A stretch of DNA of 6,825 bases from Bacteroidota bacterium (GCA_023393375.1 JAEWLI010000012.1:1-6825), one strand, 5' to 3'; numbered from the stretch's first letter, positions 1 through 6,001 are shown. Program-made: numbers and translations. The notes: generated by a model not told the origin, from the sequence alone.

Positions 1-291
1 CCTTTATCTTCAGTTACCATGCGTTCAGTCGAGAAGGATACGGTTCATACAGTGGCAATGACTGACAACCCTACAAATACTTCTGAGGAGAAGGGGAAGG
101 AAAAAGAAGTTGTATTTATAAATGACAATGGGAGAGCAAAAATGGTACCTGTGAAAACCGGAATCAGTGATTTTGTTAATATCGAAATTCTATCGGGATT
201 GGAACCCGGTCAAGAGGTGATATCAGGGCCTTATAACGCAGTTTCCAAAAATCTGAAAGATGGGGATATGATCAATAAAACCAACAAATAA
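1..291 (+). CDS. RND/MacA-type efflux periplasmic adaptor subunit, C-terminal fragment
   Basis: The frame is open from base 1, so this is the last 96 codons of a gene that begins outside the window; the internal ATG at 19 is not the start. The readable part resembles the C-terminal membrane-proximal region of HlyD/MacA/AcrA-family adaptors. A strand-rich stretch is followed by VKTGI, EILSGLEPGQEVISGPY and KDGDMI, the usual ending of Bacteroidota efflux adaptors. An acidic and lysine-rich linker (TSEEKGKEKE) sits between the beta-barrel-like part and this end. Family members are anchored in the inner membrane, span the periplasm and connect an RND or MacB-type ABC pump to an outer-membrane TolC-like channel. 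The next gene is pbpC after a 179-base gap, so any pump partner must lie upstream, outside the window. The adaptor family is fairly sure; RND versus MacB partner cannot be told here. Confidence 0.85.
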   Translation, partial: PLSSVTMRSVEKDTVHTVAMTDNPTNTSEEKGKEKEVVFINDNGRAKMVPVKTGISDFVNIEILSGLEPGQEVISGPYNAVSKNLKDGDMINKTNK

Positions 292-470
292 GAATCTGAA
301 TTTATTTGTATAATTTCCGATATTCAGCCAGAACATACCCGGGAACAATCAATAGTATTTCTCGCTTATTTCCAGTTTAAAGTTTTGTTATCTTTACTGA
401 ATGATCATCAACTGACATATGATGTTTGGTCAGAATCTTGTATTCTGATGTTTAATCATTCGGTAAATTC
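292..470. other. Intergenic region between efflux adaptor and pbpC
   Basis: This 179-base AT-rich gap holds no gene that I can support. Partial matches to the Bacteroidota -7 element TAnnTTTG occur at 389-396 (TATCTTTA) and 421-428 (GATGTTTG), but neither has a TTG at the usual 17-23 base spacing upstream. I therefore do not assign a pbpC promoter. A weak inverted repeat (CTGAAT at 296-301, ATTCAG at 322-327) follows the adaptor stop codon. It has a 20-base loop and no T-run, so it is a poor terminator. Confidence 0.5.
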
Positions 471-2843
471 ATGAATCAGTTTAGTTTAAAAAAATATAAA
501 GTTTGGGTCGTATCAACTATACTTACCACCATGCTGGTGGCTTATTATTTCTCTTTACCTGAGCCACTTTTTAAAAATGACTATGCTACAGTTCTGAATG
601 ATAACAACCAAAATTTATTGGGGGCGTCAATTTCAGATGATGGCCAATGGCGGTTTCCACCTGTTGATTCATTACCTGAAAAGTATAAGCAAGCCCTCAT
701 TTTCTTTGAGGATCAATATTTTTACAAACATCCCGGATTCAATCCCTTTTCCTTTGTGCGTGCTGCCACGCAAAATTACAAAGCAGGTGACGTAGTAAGT
801 GGAGGCAGCTCAATTACCATGCAGGTAATCAGGTTGTCCCGTCAGGGTAAATCCAGAACATATCTGGAAAAGATTATCGAAATCATTTTGGCCACACGTC
901 TGGAATTAAGGTATTCCAAAGATGAAATATTAAATATTTATGCTTCTCATGCACCCTTTGGTGGAAATATTGTCGGCATCAATGCTGCTTCATGGAGATA
1001 TTTTGATAGAAATCCGGAAGAATTGTCTTGGGGAGAGGCTTGTCTTTTAGCTGTTTTGCCAAACAGTCCCGCATTAATACATCCTGGAAGAAACAGAGAC
1101 CAATTAATTGCCAAAAGGAACAGATTGATTGATAGAATGACGGCAAAAGGCATAATTGATGAATTAACGTCAGATCTAGCCAAATCCGAACCGGTTCCAT
1201 CACATCCAGAACAATTGCCCGACATTGCAAGGCATTTACTGGTGAAGAGCATTAAAGATGGGTATAAATATGAAATATTGAACTCCACTATTGATCGAAA
1301 TATTCAAGGAAGAGTGGATCAGATAATTAACCGGCATGGACAAAAGCTGAAGGCTAATGAGATTCATAATGCCGCAGCAATTGTAATTGAAGTTAGTACA
1401 GGCAATACTTTGGCTTATGTGGGCAATCTTAAAAATGAAGGAGAAGCTCATAGTAGCTATGTAGATCTGATACAGGCAAAAAGAAGTACTGGCAGTATAT
1501 TAAAACCGTTTCTTTATGCTGCCATGTTGGACGAAGGTTTATTGTTGCCAAAAACTTTAATCCCTGATATTCCTACAATCCTGGATGGTTTTGCACCTAA
1601 AAATTTTTCAGAAACTTTTGATGGTGCTGTGCCAGCCGACAGGGCTTTGGCAAGGTCGTTAAATGTGCCAGCCGTTTATATGTTAAAAGAATACAGTTAT
1701 GATAAATTTCATAAAAAACTTCTGGATCTTGGATTGACCAGTATTCAGAAGCCAGCTTCTCATTACGGGTTATCGCTGATTTTAGGTGGGGCGGAGGCAA
1801 GTTTGTGGGAGCTTACCGGGATTTATGCAAGCATGGCCCGTACATTAACCAATTATTTTATATACCCCGAACCACTTAGATACAATCAGAATGATTTTCA
1901 CCCCCCTGTATATACAAACAACTTGTCCGGAAAAGCTAAAATGGCCAGTCACAGTACTATTGATGCAGGGGCATTGTGGTTAACATTTAATGCGATGCTT
2001 GATGTAAACAGGCCTGATCAGGAGTCATCGTGGAAGCTGTTCTCCTCTTCACAAAAGATAGCCTGGAAAACGGGAACCAGTTATGGTTTCAGGGATGCAT
2101 GGGCCATAGGAATTACACCAGAATATGTGGTAGGGGTGTGGGTTGGTAATGCCAACGGAGAAGGCCGGCCAGGATTGACAGGCACTGATGCTGCTGCTCC
2201 GATATTATTCGAAATTTTTGGTTTTCTACCCAAGAGACCTTCCTGGTTCTCCACTCCATTCAGCGACCTAAAACCAGTACGAGTTTGCGGATTGAGTGGG
2301 TACATCGCTTCTGAAATCTGCACGCCCTCTGATACAATATGGGTTTGTAAAAATGGATCGGCTTCAAGTGTTTGTTCTTATCACCAGTTGCTTCATATGG
2401 ATCAGACGGAGACATATAGAGTGGCGAGTGACTGTGAACCAATAAGCAGAATGAAACATGTTTCGTGGTTTGTATTGCCTCCAGCTATGGAATGGTACTA
2501 TAAAAATAAAAACTCCGGTTATAGAATATTACCACCGTTGCGTGCTGATTGTGCTGGGGCTGAAGCAAAAGTCAGCTCTATGCAGTTAATATATCCAAGG
2601 AATTATGCCAAAATTTATGTACCCAGGGAATTGGATGGCACTAAAGGTAAATCTGTTTTTGAGATCGCCCACCGTTCATCATCGGCAGAGGTTTATTGGC
2701 ATCTGGATGACCGGTATCTTGGGGTAACAAAAAGACATCATCAGATGGGCATACAGCCTGATCCTGGTCCACATCTGCTCACCTGGGTGGATGATCGGGG
2801 CGAATCAATGAAAATTTATTTTGAAGTATTGGGTAAAGATTGA
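471..2843 (+). CDS. pbpC: Penicillin-binding protein 1C (bifunctional glycosyltransferase/transpeptidase)
   Basis: Class A PBP of 790 residues, close to the usual PBP1C length. A short cytoplasmic start leads into one membrane anchor (about residues 10-28). The GT51 transglycosylase domain covers about 55-235, with the catalytic-Glu motif EDQYFYKHPG (E80), GGSSITMQ (111-118) and the KDEILNIY/APFGGNIVGINAASWRYF region (150-178), close to E. coli PBP1C. The transpeptidase domain covers about 295-585: SxxK is SILK (S342, K345), SxN is SLN (396-398) and the third motif is KTGTS (533-537), all intact. After about 600 comes the cysteine-bearing region typical of PBP1C (Cys606, 617, 626, 634, 655, 694), and about 700-787 matches the BiPBP_C domain. 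It should polymerise lipid II and cross-link peptidoglycan in the periplasm; E. coli PBP1C is known to have weak or non-standard transpeptidase behaviour. ATG at 471 puts the membrane anchor at the N-terminus. The tail overlaps the convergent GT2 gene by 28 bp. There is no alpha-2-macroglobulin gene next to it. Confidence 0.95.
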   Translation: MNQFSLKKYKVWVVSTILTTMLVAYYFSLPEPLFKNDYATVLNDNNQNLLGASISDDGQWRFPPVDSLPEKYKQALIFFEDQYFYKHPGFNPFSFVRAATQNYKAGDVVSGGSSITMQVIRLSRQGKSRTYLEKIIEIILATRLELRYSKDEILNIYASHAPFGGNIVGINAASWRYFDRNPEELSWGEACLLAVLPNSPALIHPGRNRDQLIAKRNRLIDRMTAKGIIDELTSDLAKSEPVPSHPEQLPDIARHLLVKSIKDGYKYEILNSTIDRNIQGRVDQIINRHGQKLKANEIHNAAAIVIEVSTGNTLAYVGNLKNEGEAHSSYVDLIQAKRSTGSILKPFLYAAMLDEGLLLPKTLIPDIPTILDGFAPKNFSETFDGAVPADRALARSLNVPAVYMLKEYSYDKFHKKLLDLGLTSIQKPASHYGLSLILGGAEASLWELTGIYASMARTLTNYFIYPEPLRYNQNDFHPPVYTNNLSGKAKMASHSTIDAGALWLTFNAMLDVNRPDQESSWKLFSSSQKIAWKTGTSYGFRDAWAIGITPEYVVGVWVGNANGEGRPGLTGTDAAAPILFEIFGFLPKRPSWFSTPFSDLKPVRVCGLSGYIASEICTPSDTIWVCKNGSASSVCSYHQLLHMDQTETYRVASDCEPISRMKHVSWFVLPPAMEWYYKNKNSGYRILPPLRADCAGAEAKVSSMQLIYPRNYAKIYVPRELDGTKGKSVFEIAHRSSSAEVYWHLDDRYLGVTKRHHQMGIQPDPGPHLLTWVDDRGESMKIYFEVLGKD

Positions 2844-3619
2844 ATTGAACTTGAACGGTTATCCCTGAGTTTTTTATAATTAATGAACCAACTTTTTATT
2901 TTCATCCTCAAGACCCCAAGTACCGCTTCTTTAAATATTTTCTTTGACATTTTAGATTCCCCTCTGGTCCTTTCGGTAAAAATGATTGGTATTTCCTTTA
3001 ATTTAAATCCATGTTTCCATGTTTTAAATTTCATCTCAATTTGAAATGCATAACCCACAAACTTGATTTTATCGAGTTGTATGGTTTCTAATACTTCTTT
3101 ACGATAACATTTAAAACCCGCCGTAGTATCAAATACAGGCATACCTGTGACCATTCGTACATACACGCTGGCAAAGTAGGACATTAATACTCTCCCAATG
3201 GGCCAGTTGATTACATTTACCCCGGTGACATACCTGGAACCTATTACCAGGTCTATGTTTTCCTGAACTGCTGTTTCGTGTAATCTCACCAAATCTGCAG
3301 GATTATGTGAAAAATCACAATCCATTTCAAAAATAAACTGATAATTTTTTTCAATTGCGAACTTAAATCCTGTGATATAAGCAGTGCCCAACCCTGATTT
3401 TTCTTTCCTCTCCAGTAAGTATAAAAAACGTTCATGATCCGCGGGCAATTCGAGAATGTCTTTCTGTAAGTCTTTTACAATTTGAGCTGTACCATCAGGA
3501 GAATTGTCATCAACAATAAGGATATCAAATGGAACATGAAGTGAAAATATTGTTTTGATCATTTCAGCAACATTTTCACTTTCGTTATAAGTAGGAATGA
3601 TTATAATACTCTTGTTCAC
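2816..3619 (-). CDS. Polyprenol-phosphate mannosyltransferase-like GT2 glycosyltransferase (DPM1-like)
   Basis: 267-residue single-domain GT2 enzyme of the dolichyl/polyprenyl-phosphate mannose synthase group. Motifs visible: IIPTYNE (7-13), VDDNSPDGT (36-44, nucleotide binding), the metal-binding DxD in EMDCDFSHNP (D100, D102), GSRYVTG (127-133), TTAGFKCY (165-172), and TRGESKMS (218-225), the characteristic C-terminal motif of this subfamily. Family members move a hexose from a sugar nucleotide (GDP-mannose in DPM1) to a lipid phosphate at the inner face of the cytoplasmic membrane, giving a donor for extracytoplasmic glycosylation or mannosylated glycolipids. There is no C-terminal GtrA or multi-helix membrane domain, so it resembles the soluble DPM1 type. 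The first codon is GTG at 3617-3619; the frame stays open upstream but shows no ATG, and the beta-1 strand begins at residue 4, so GTG is the sensible start. The last residues (after about 252) are low-complexity and overlap the end of pbpC antisense. The sugar and acceptor are inferred from the family. Confidence 0.9.
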   Translation of the reverse strand: MNKSIIIIPTYNESENVAEMIKTIFSLHVPFDILIVDDNSPDGTAQIVKDLQKDILELPADHERFLYLLERKEKSGLGTAYITGFKFAIEKNYQFIFEMDCDFSHNPADLVRLHETAVQENIDLVIGSRYVTGVNVINWPIGRVLMSYFASVYVRMVTGMPVFDTTAGFKCYRKEVLETIQLDKIKFVGYAFQIEMKFKTWKHGFKLKEIPIIFTERTRGESKMSKKIFKEAVLGVLRMKIKSWFINYKKLRDNRSSSIQSLPNTSK

Positions 3620-3709
3620 TATTACACGAAATAATTGGTCAGGTACACAAAAGTAATAATTAATGTCATATATGGAAGAGGCAAAGCTGAAATGATAATG
3701 AAATTACCT
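3620..3709. other. Gap between cupin and GT2 genes (same strand)
   Basis: This 90-base AT-rich gap shows no convincing terminator hairpin or promoter. The cupin and GT2 genes could be co-transcribed, but the gap is long enough for an unrecognised promoter. I see nothing else in it. Confidence 0.4.
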
Positions 3710-4048
3710 TTATAATGCTTTTTCTTTTTCAATCAAATCCATCCTCACAGGCATAAAACAGTCAATTACCTTGCAGGCAGTGATGGCTTTGGCAGAATGA
3801 GGTTCATTGGATGGAATATATGCACTCATTCCTGCAGTCAGGATCATTTTTTCCCCATTTATGTTGAATTCAAGTTCTCCTTCTATGATATGAGACCATT
3901 GTTCATGAATATGGTGATGTTCGGGTAGTTCTATTCCTTTATCGAGTGTAAAATGACCAAAAGTAGCCTGTTCGGAATGAGCCAAAGATCCATAGATCCC
4001 TTCCCATATTTTGATCTTCTTTTTTTTTGTAAAATCTATAAATGGCAT
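3710..4048 (-). CDS. Small single-domain cupin protein
   Basis: 112-residue protein that is almost entirely one cupin beta-barrel. Motif 1 is visible as LPEHHHIHEQWSHIIEGELEF (residues 41-61), giving putative metal ligands His44, His46 and Gln50 (the Gln replaces or sits beside the usual Glu). Motif 2 is around AYIPSNEPHS (76-85), giving His84. These positions match the HxH...E/Q...H metal site of the family. Small cupins of this kind include metal-dependent dioxygenases, isomerases and ligand-binding proteins, and the sequence alone does not say which. I place the start at ATG 4048. A TTG two codons upstream (4054) is also in frame, but ATG is the commoner start and MPFIDF leads directly into the fold. 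Codons 7-10 include a run of nine A on the coding strand (4020-4028), a possible slippage spot. The gene faces away from the tiny lipoprotein gene and shares its regulatory gap. Confidence 0.85.
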   Translation of the reverse strand: MPFIDFTKKKKIKIWEGIYGSLAHSEQATFGHFTLDKGIELPEHHHIHEQWSHIIEGELEFNINGEKMILTAGMSAYIPSNEPHSAKAITACKVIDCFMPVRMDLIEKEKAL

Positions 4049-4055
4049 AAGCAAA

Positions 4056-4087
4056 TAAAGTTAAATGCATTAGTGTGATAAAATCAA
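4056..4087 (-). promoter_or_regulatory. Candidate promoter of the cupin gene
   Basis: On the minus strand a TTG (4087-4085) is followed after 21 bases by TAACTTTA (4063-4056). That is 7 of 8 to the Bacteroidota -7 consensus TAnnTTTG at an accepted spacing. Transcription would start near 4051, giving an almost leaderless message for the ATG at 4048. That is unusual, so the assignment is tentative. Confidence 0.28.
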
Positions 4088-4102
4088 GGGTCTTGATCAA
4101 GG
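4083..4102. promoter_or_regulatory. Operator-like palindrome with repeated half-site
   Basis: ATCAAGG occurs twice in direct orientation (4083-4089 and 4096-4102, period 13), and CTTGATCAAG (4092-4101) is a perfect 10-bp palindrome that includes the second copy. TCAAG (4084-4088) can also pair with CTTGA (4092-4096). The cluster overlaps the candidate -33 of the cupin promoter and lies 36 bases upstream of the cupin start. Its symmetry suits binding by a dimeric regulator. It could be chance in AT-rich sequence. Confidence 0.3.
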
Positions 4103-4140
4103 TATTTTTTTAAGAAAAAAATATTGAAAAAATGCCAATT

Positions 4141-4168
4141 TTGAAATAACCATTCCTTAATATCTGTG
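4141..4168 (+). promoter_or_regulatory. Candidate promoter of the tiny lipoprotein gene
   Basis: TTG (4141-4143, within TTTTG) is followed after 17 bases by TATCTGTG (4161-4168). This is 7 of 8 to TAnnTTTG, the Bacteroidota -7 element, at an accepted spacing. Transcription would begin near 4172-4174 and leave a leader of about 46-48 bases before the ATG at 4220. The leader is AT-rich, without a Shine-Dalgarno sequence, as is usual in this phylum. Confidence 0.4.
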
Positions 4169-4219
4169 TTTTTATAGTACTATATATACAATGGATATCT
4201 CTATTTTTTTAAAGTGTGT

Positions 4220-4345
4220 ATGAAAACTAAATTTTTTATTTTTTTATTCGCTGCAGGGATGATGAGCTCATGCGCATATAAAACCTGCCATACTTACGTT
4301 AAAGACTCTTCTGACCAAAAAATTAAAACAGAAGAAAAAATTTAA
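4220..4345 (+). CDS. Tiny putative lipoprotein (41 aa)
   Basis: ATG at 4220 opens a 41-codon frame ending in TAA at 4343-4345. The N-terminus is a compact lipoprotein signal: basic start MKTK, hydrophobic FFIFLFAAG (5-13), then MMSSC with a lipobox-like M-S-S-C and the acceptor cysteine at residue 18. Cleavage there would leave a 24-residue mature peptide beginning CAYKTCHTYVKD and ending in a charged tail (KIKTEEKI). The second cysteine (Cys23) lies in CHTYVK. The C-x-T-Y pattern just after the lipid cysteine is one I associate with other very small Bacteroidota lipoproteins, though that is from memory and unchecked. The gene has its own promoter candidate and stands alone between two minus-strand genes. 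Function is unknown; it would be membrane-anchored and exposed to the periplasm. It is short enough to be missed by automatic callers, but the complete signal, lipobox and promoter together make chance unlikely. Confidence 0.65.
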   Translation: MKTKFFIFLFAAGMMSSCAYKTCHTYVKDSSDQKIKTEEKI

Positions 4346-4374
4346 CCGTAATGATTTTTTAAACTTTAGTCAAC

Positions 4375-5535
4375 TTAAGCTGTGATGGCATACTTGCGTA
4401 CGTCATTATCAGTAATTTCCTCTTCACTCATGATGACGAGACGTTCGGTCACATTTCGTAATTCACGGATATTACCGGTCCATTCATATTGCTGAAGTTG
4501 GTGTAAAGCAGATTCGGTGATTTTTTTCTTACTACTGCCATATTCAGAAGCAATATCTTCCAGAAAGCGATTGACTAAAAGGGGTATATCCTCTTTACGG
4601 TCTTTCAGTGGCGGTACATGAATGACTATAACACTTAACCTATGATAAAGGTCTTCACGGAATTTGCCTTCCTGAATTTCTTTTTTAAGGTCTTTGTTAG
4701 TAGCAGCCACAACCCGCACATTAACAGATATTTCTTTGTCACCACCTACTCTGGTTATTTTATTTTCCTGCAGAGCTCTCAATACTTTTGATTGCGCAGA
4801 AAGGCTCATGTCACCTATTTCATCCAAAAATAGTACACCATTATTAGCTTGTTCAAATTTGCCAATGCGTTGTTTTATTGCAGAAGTAAAAGAACCTTTT
4901 TCGTGGCCAAACAATTCACTTTCAATCAGTTCTGACGGAATTGCGGCACAGTTCACTTCTACCATAGGGCTGTTGGCCCTACTGCTTTTTGCATGTATCC
5001 ATCTGGCCACCAGTTCCTTGCCAGAGCCATTTGGACCTGTTATTAAAACTCTGGCTTCAGTAGGTGCTACTTTTTCGATGGTGTTTTTTACTTGAAGAAT
5101 GGCATCAGAATTACCTACAATATCAAAAGATTTAAGAAATCTTTTTTTTAAAACTTTGGTTTCAGTTACCAAAGTTGATTTTTCCAGCGCATTTCTTATG
5201 GTTAAAAGTAGCCTGTTTAAATCTGGTGGTTTCTGAATAAAATCAAATGCACCTTTTTTAGTAGCTTCAACTGCTGTTTCTATGGCTCCATGAGCTGAAA
5301 TCATGATAAACTGGGTTTCGATATCAAGCTCCCGGGCTTTCTCCAATACCTCAATCCCATCCATTTTAGGCATTTTGATATCGCATAAAACCAAATCAAA
5401 GTGCCCGGTTTTTAGCATAGAAAGTCCTTCTTCCCCGTCTTTGGCTTCCTCTACCTCAAATTTTTCATATTCAAGGATTTCTCGTAAAGTAGTTCGTATG
5501 CTTTTTTCGTCGTCAAGGATCAGGAGTTTAGGCAT
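4375..5535 (-). CDS. Sigma-54-type response regulator (receiver + AAA+) lacking a DNA-binding HTH
   Basis: 386 residues, NtrC-like. The receiver domain (about 1-118) has acidic D8/D9, phospho-acceptor D52 in LVLCDIKMPKMDG, switch S80 and K102 in FIQKP. The sigma-54-activator AAA+ domain (about 138-375) has Walker A GPNGSGKE (167-174, K173), GSFTSA at 214-219 where the family has GAFTGA, Walker B GVLFLDEIGD (233-242), sensor I ATN (278-280), the arginine-finger region KFREDLYHRL (291-300) and sensor II GNIRELRN (354-361). The protein stops 25 residues after sensor II, at KYAITA, so the Fis-type HTH of standard NtrC proteins (about 450-480 aa) is absent. Known HTH-less activators such as FlgR act on sigma-54 RNA polymerase without an enhancer-binding domain. 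ATG at 5535 gives a receiver beginning MPKLLILDDE. No partner histidine kinase is in the window. The gene lies 48 bases downstream of rnpB on the same strand with its own promoter candidate. I infer that the shortness is native, because the last segment is clean and ends in an ordinary stop. Confidence 0.93.
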   Translation of the reverse strand: MPKLLILDDEKSIRTTLREILEYEKFEVEEAKDGEEGLSMLKTGHFDLVLCDIKMPKMDGIEVLEKARELDIETQFIMISAHGAIETAVEATKKGAFDFIQKPPDLNRLLLTIRNALEKSTLVTETKVLKKRFLKSFDIVGNSDAILQVKNTIEKVAPTEARVLITGPNGSGKELVARWIHAKSSRANSPMVEVNCAAIPSELIESELFGHEKGSFTSAIKQRIGKFEQANNGVLFLDEIGDMSLSAQSKVLRALQENKITRVGGDKEISVNVRVVAATNKDLKKEIQEGKFREDLYHRLSVIVIHVPPLKDRKEDIPLLVNRFLEDIASEYGSSKKKITESALHQLQQYEWTGNIRELRNVTERLVIMSEEEITDNDVRKYAITA

Positions 5536-5563
5536 AATGATAATGGTTAAAAATAGTTGAGGG

Positions 5564-5590
5564 CAAATATATAAAAAAAAAGAAATGCAA
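5564..5590 (-). promoter_or_regulatory. Candidate promoter of the response regulator gene
   Basis: Minus-strand TATATTTG (5571-5564) is a perfect match to the Bacteroidota -7 element TAnnTTTG. TTG (5590-5588) lies 16 bases upstream, one short of the usual 17-23 range. Transcription would start near 5559-5560, giving a leader of about 24 bases before the ATG at 5535. The -33 part lies inside the last strand of helix P1 of rnpB, and the spacer is the T-rich tract that follows it. Confidence 0.45.
5572..5583 (-). terminator. U-rich tract at the 3' end of rnpB
   Basis: Directly after the 3' strand of P1 the rnpB transcript would read UUC followed by nine U. A perfect DNA palindrome GCTTATAAGC (5591-5600) precedes it but can form only a very short hairpin. 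Termination may therefore rely on the U-tract together with P1, or on processing. The T-run is seen directly; its terminator role is inferred. Confidence 0.4.
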
Positions 5591-5993
5591 GCTTATAAGC
5601 CGGGTTCTGTTGCTTGGTTAAAACAATAACTTCGCATCCTTATCATTTATCTAGGCTTACTGTCGCCAATAAGCTCAAACGCCCTACCCATTTCGTTTTT
5701 CTTTAAAGAAAACAGAACGGGCCGCTCTGCATTCCGATAAATCGGAATAACGAAACCTATTTGGACTTTCAACCCATAAGGCTTACCTTGCTCCCGGTAT
5801 CACTACTGGGACGGTGGGCTCTTACCCCGCCTTTTCACCCTTACCCCGACATGTCGGGGCGGTTTGTTTCTGTGGTGCTGGCTGTAACTGAAATGTTACC
5901 ATTTCAGCCCCTTCCTGTTAGGAAGTATGGTGCCCTGTGTTGCCCGGACTTTCCTCCCCGACTTGCGGTCGGAGCGATAAGGCAGCTTGCATT
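5584..5993 (-). ncRNA. rnpB: RNase P RNA, bacterial type A
   Basis: Catalytic RNA of ribonuclease P, which removes 5' leaders from pre-tRNAs. Read on the minus strand, the universal 5' core GAGGAAAGUCCGGGC is at 5956-5942 and the 3' core ACAGAACCCGGCUUAU at 5610-5595. The central conserved block GGUGAAAAGGCGGGGUAAGAGCCCACC spans 5839-5813. Helix P1 is a perfect 10-bp pairing of 5984-5993 with 5584-5593, which fixes both ends to within a few bases. Length is about 410 nt, slightly above the E. coli RNA. Helix P12 is a perfect palindrome at 5844-5859. P17, with its GGCCC-containing loop, lies near 5716-5730 and is flanked by extra hairpins (see findings). The protein partner gene rnpA is not in the window. 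The open frames antisense to this RNA are not genes. Confidence 0.96.
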
Positions 5994-6001
5994 CCAATTT
6001 A
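5994..6001 (-). promoter_or_regulatory. Candidate -7 element for rnpB
   Basis: Minus-strand TAAATTGG (6001-5994) matches TAnnTTTG at 7 of 8 positions. It sits at the right distance for a start at about 5990, the G that opens GCAAGCU of helix P1. No good TTG lies at the -33 distance; that position falls in the neighbouring terminator stem. The element is therefore incomplete. Confidence 0.3.

Noticed and set aside
448..474. An eight-codon frame upstream of pbpC whose TGA overlaps the pbpC ATG (ATGA), which might suggest translational coupling.
   Set aside because: It is very short, has no ribosome-binding signal, and such overlaps are expected by chance in AT-rich leaders.
947..1288. Overlapping minus-strand frames inside pbpC.
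   Set aside because: They are antisense to the well-conserved GT51/transpeptidase coding sequence, with no motif, start context or domain of their own.
4049..4054. A longer cupin start at TTG 4054.
   Set aside because: ATG follows two codons later and TTG starts are rare; nothing in the fold needs the two extra residues.
4346..4374. A possible terminator between the lipoprotein and regulator genes.
   Set aside because: The sequence has similar direct repeats (ACTTTAG, ACTTAAG) and a T-run but no stem of useful length, so I do not call a terminator.
4694..5095. A 133-codon open frame on the plus strand.
   Set aside because: It lies wholly antisense to the AAA+ domain of the response regulator, whose motifs are intact in the other frame. 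The serine- and leucine-rich translation is typical of a shadow.
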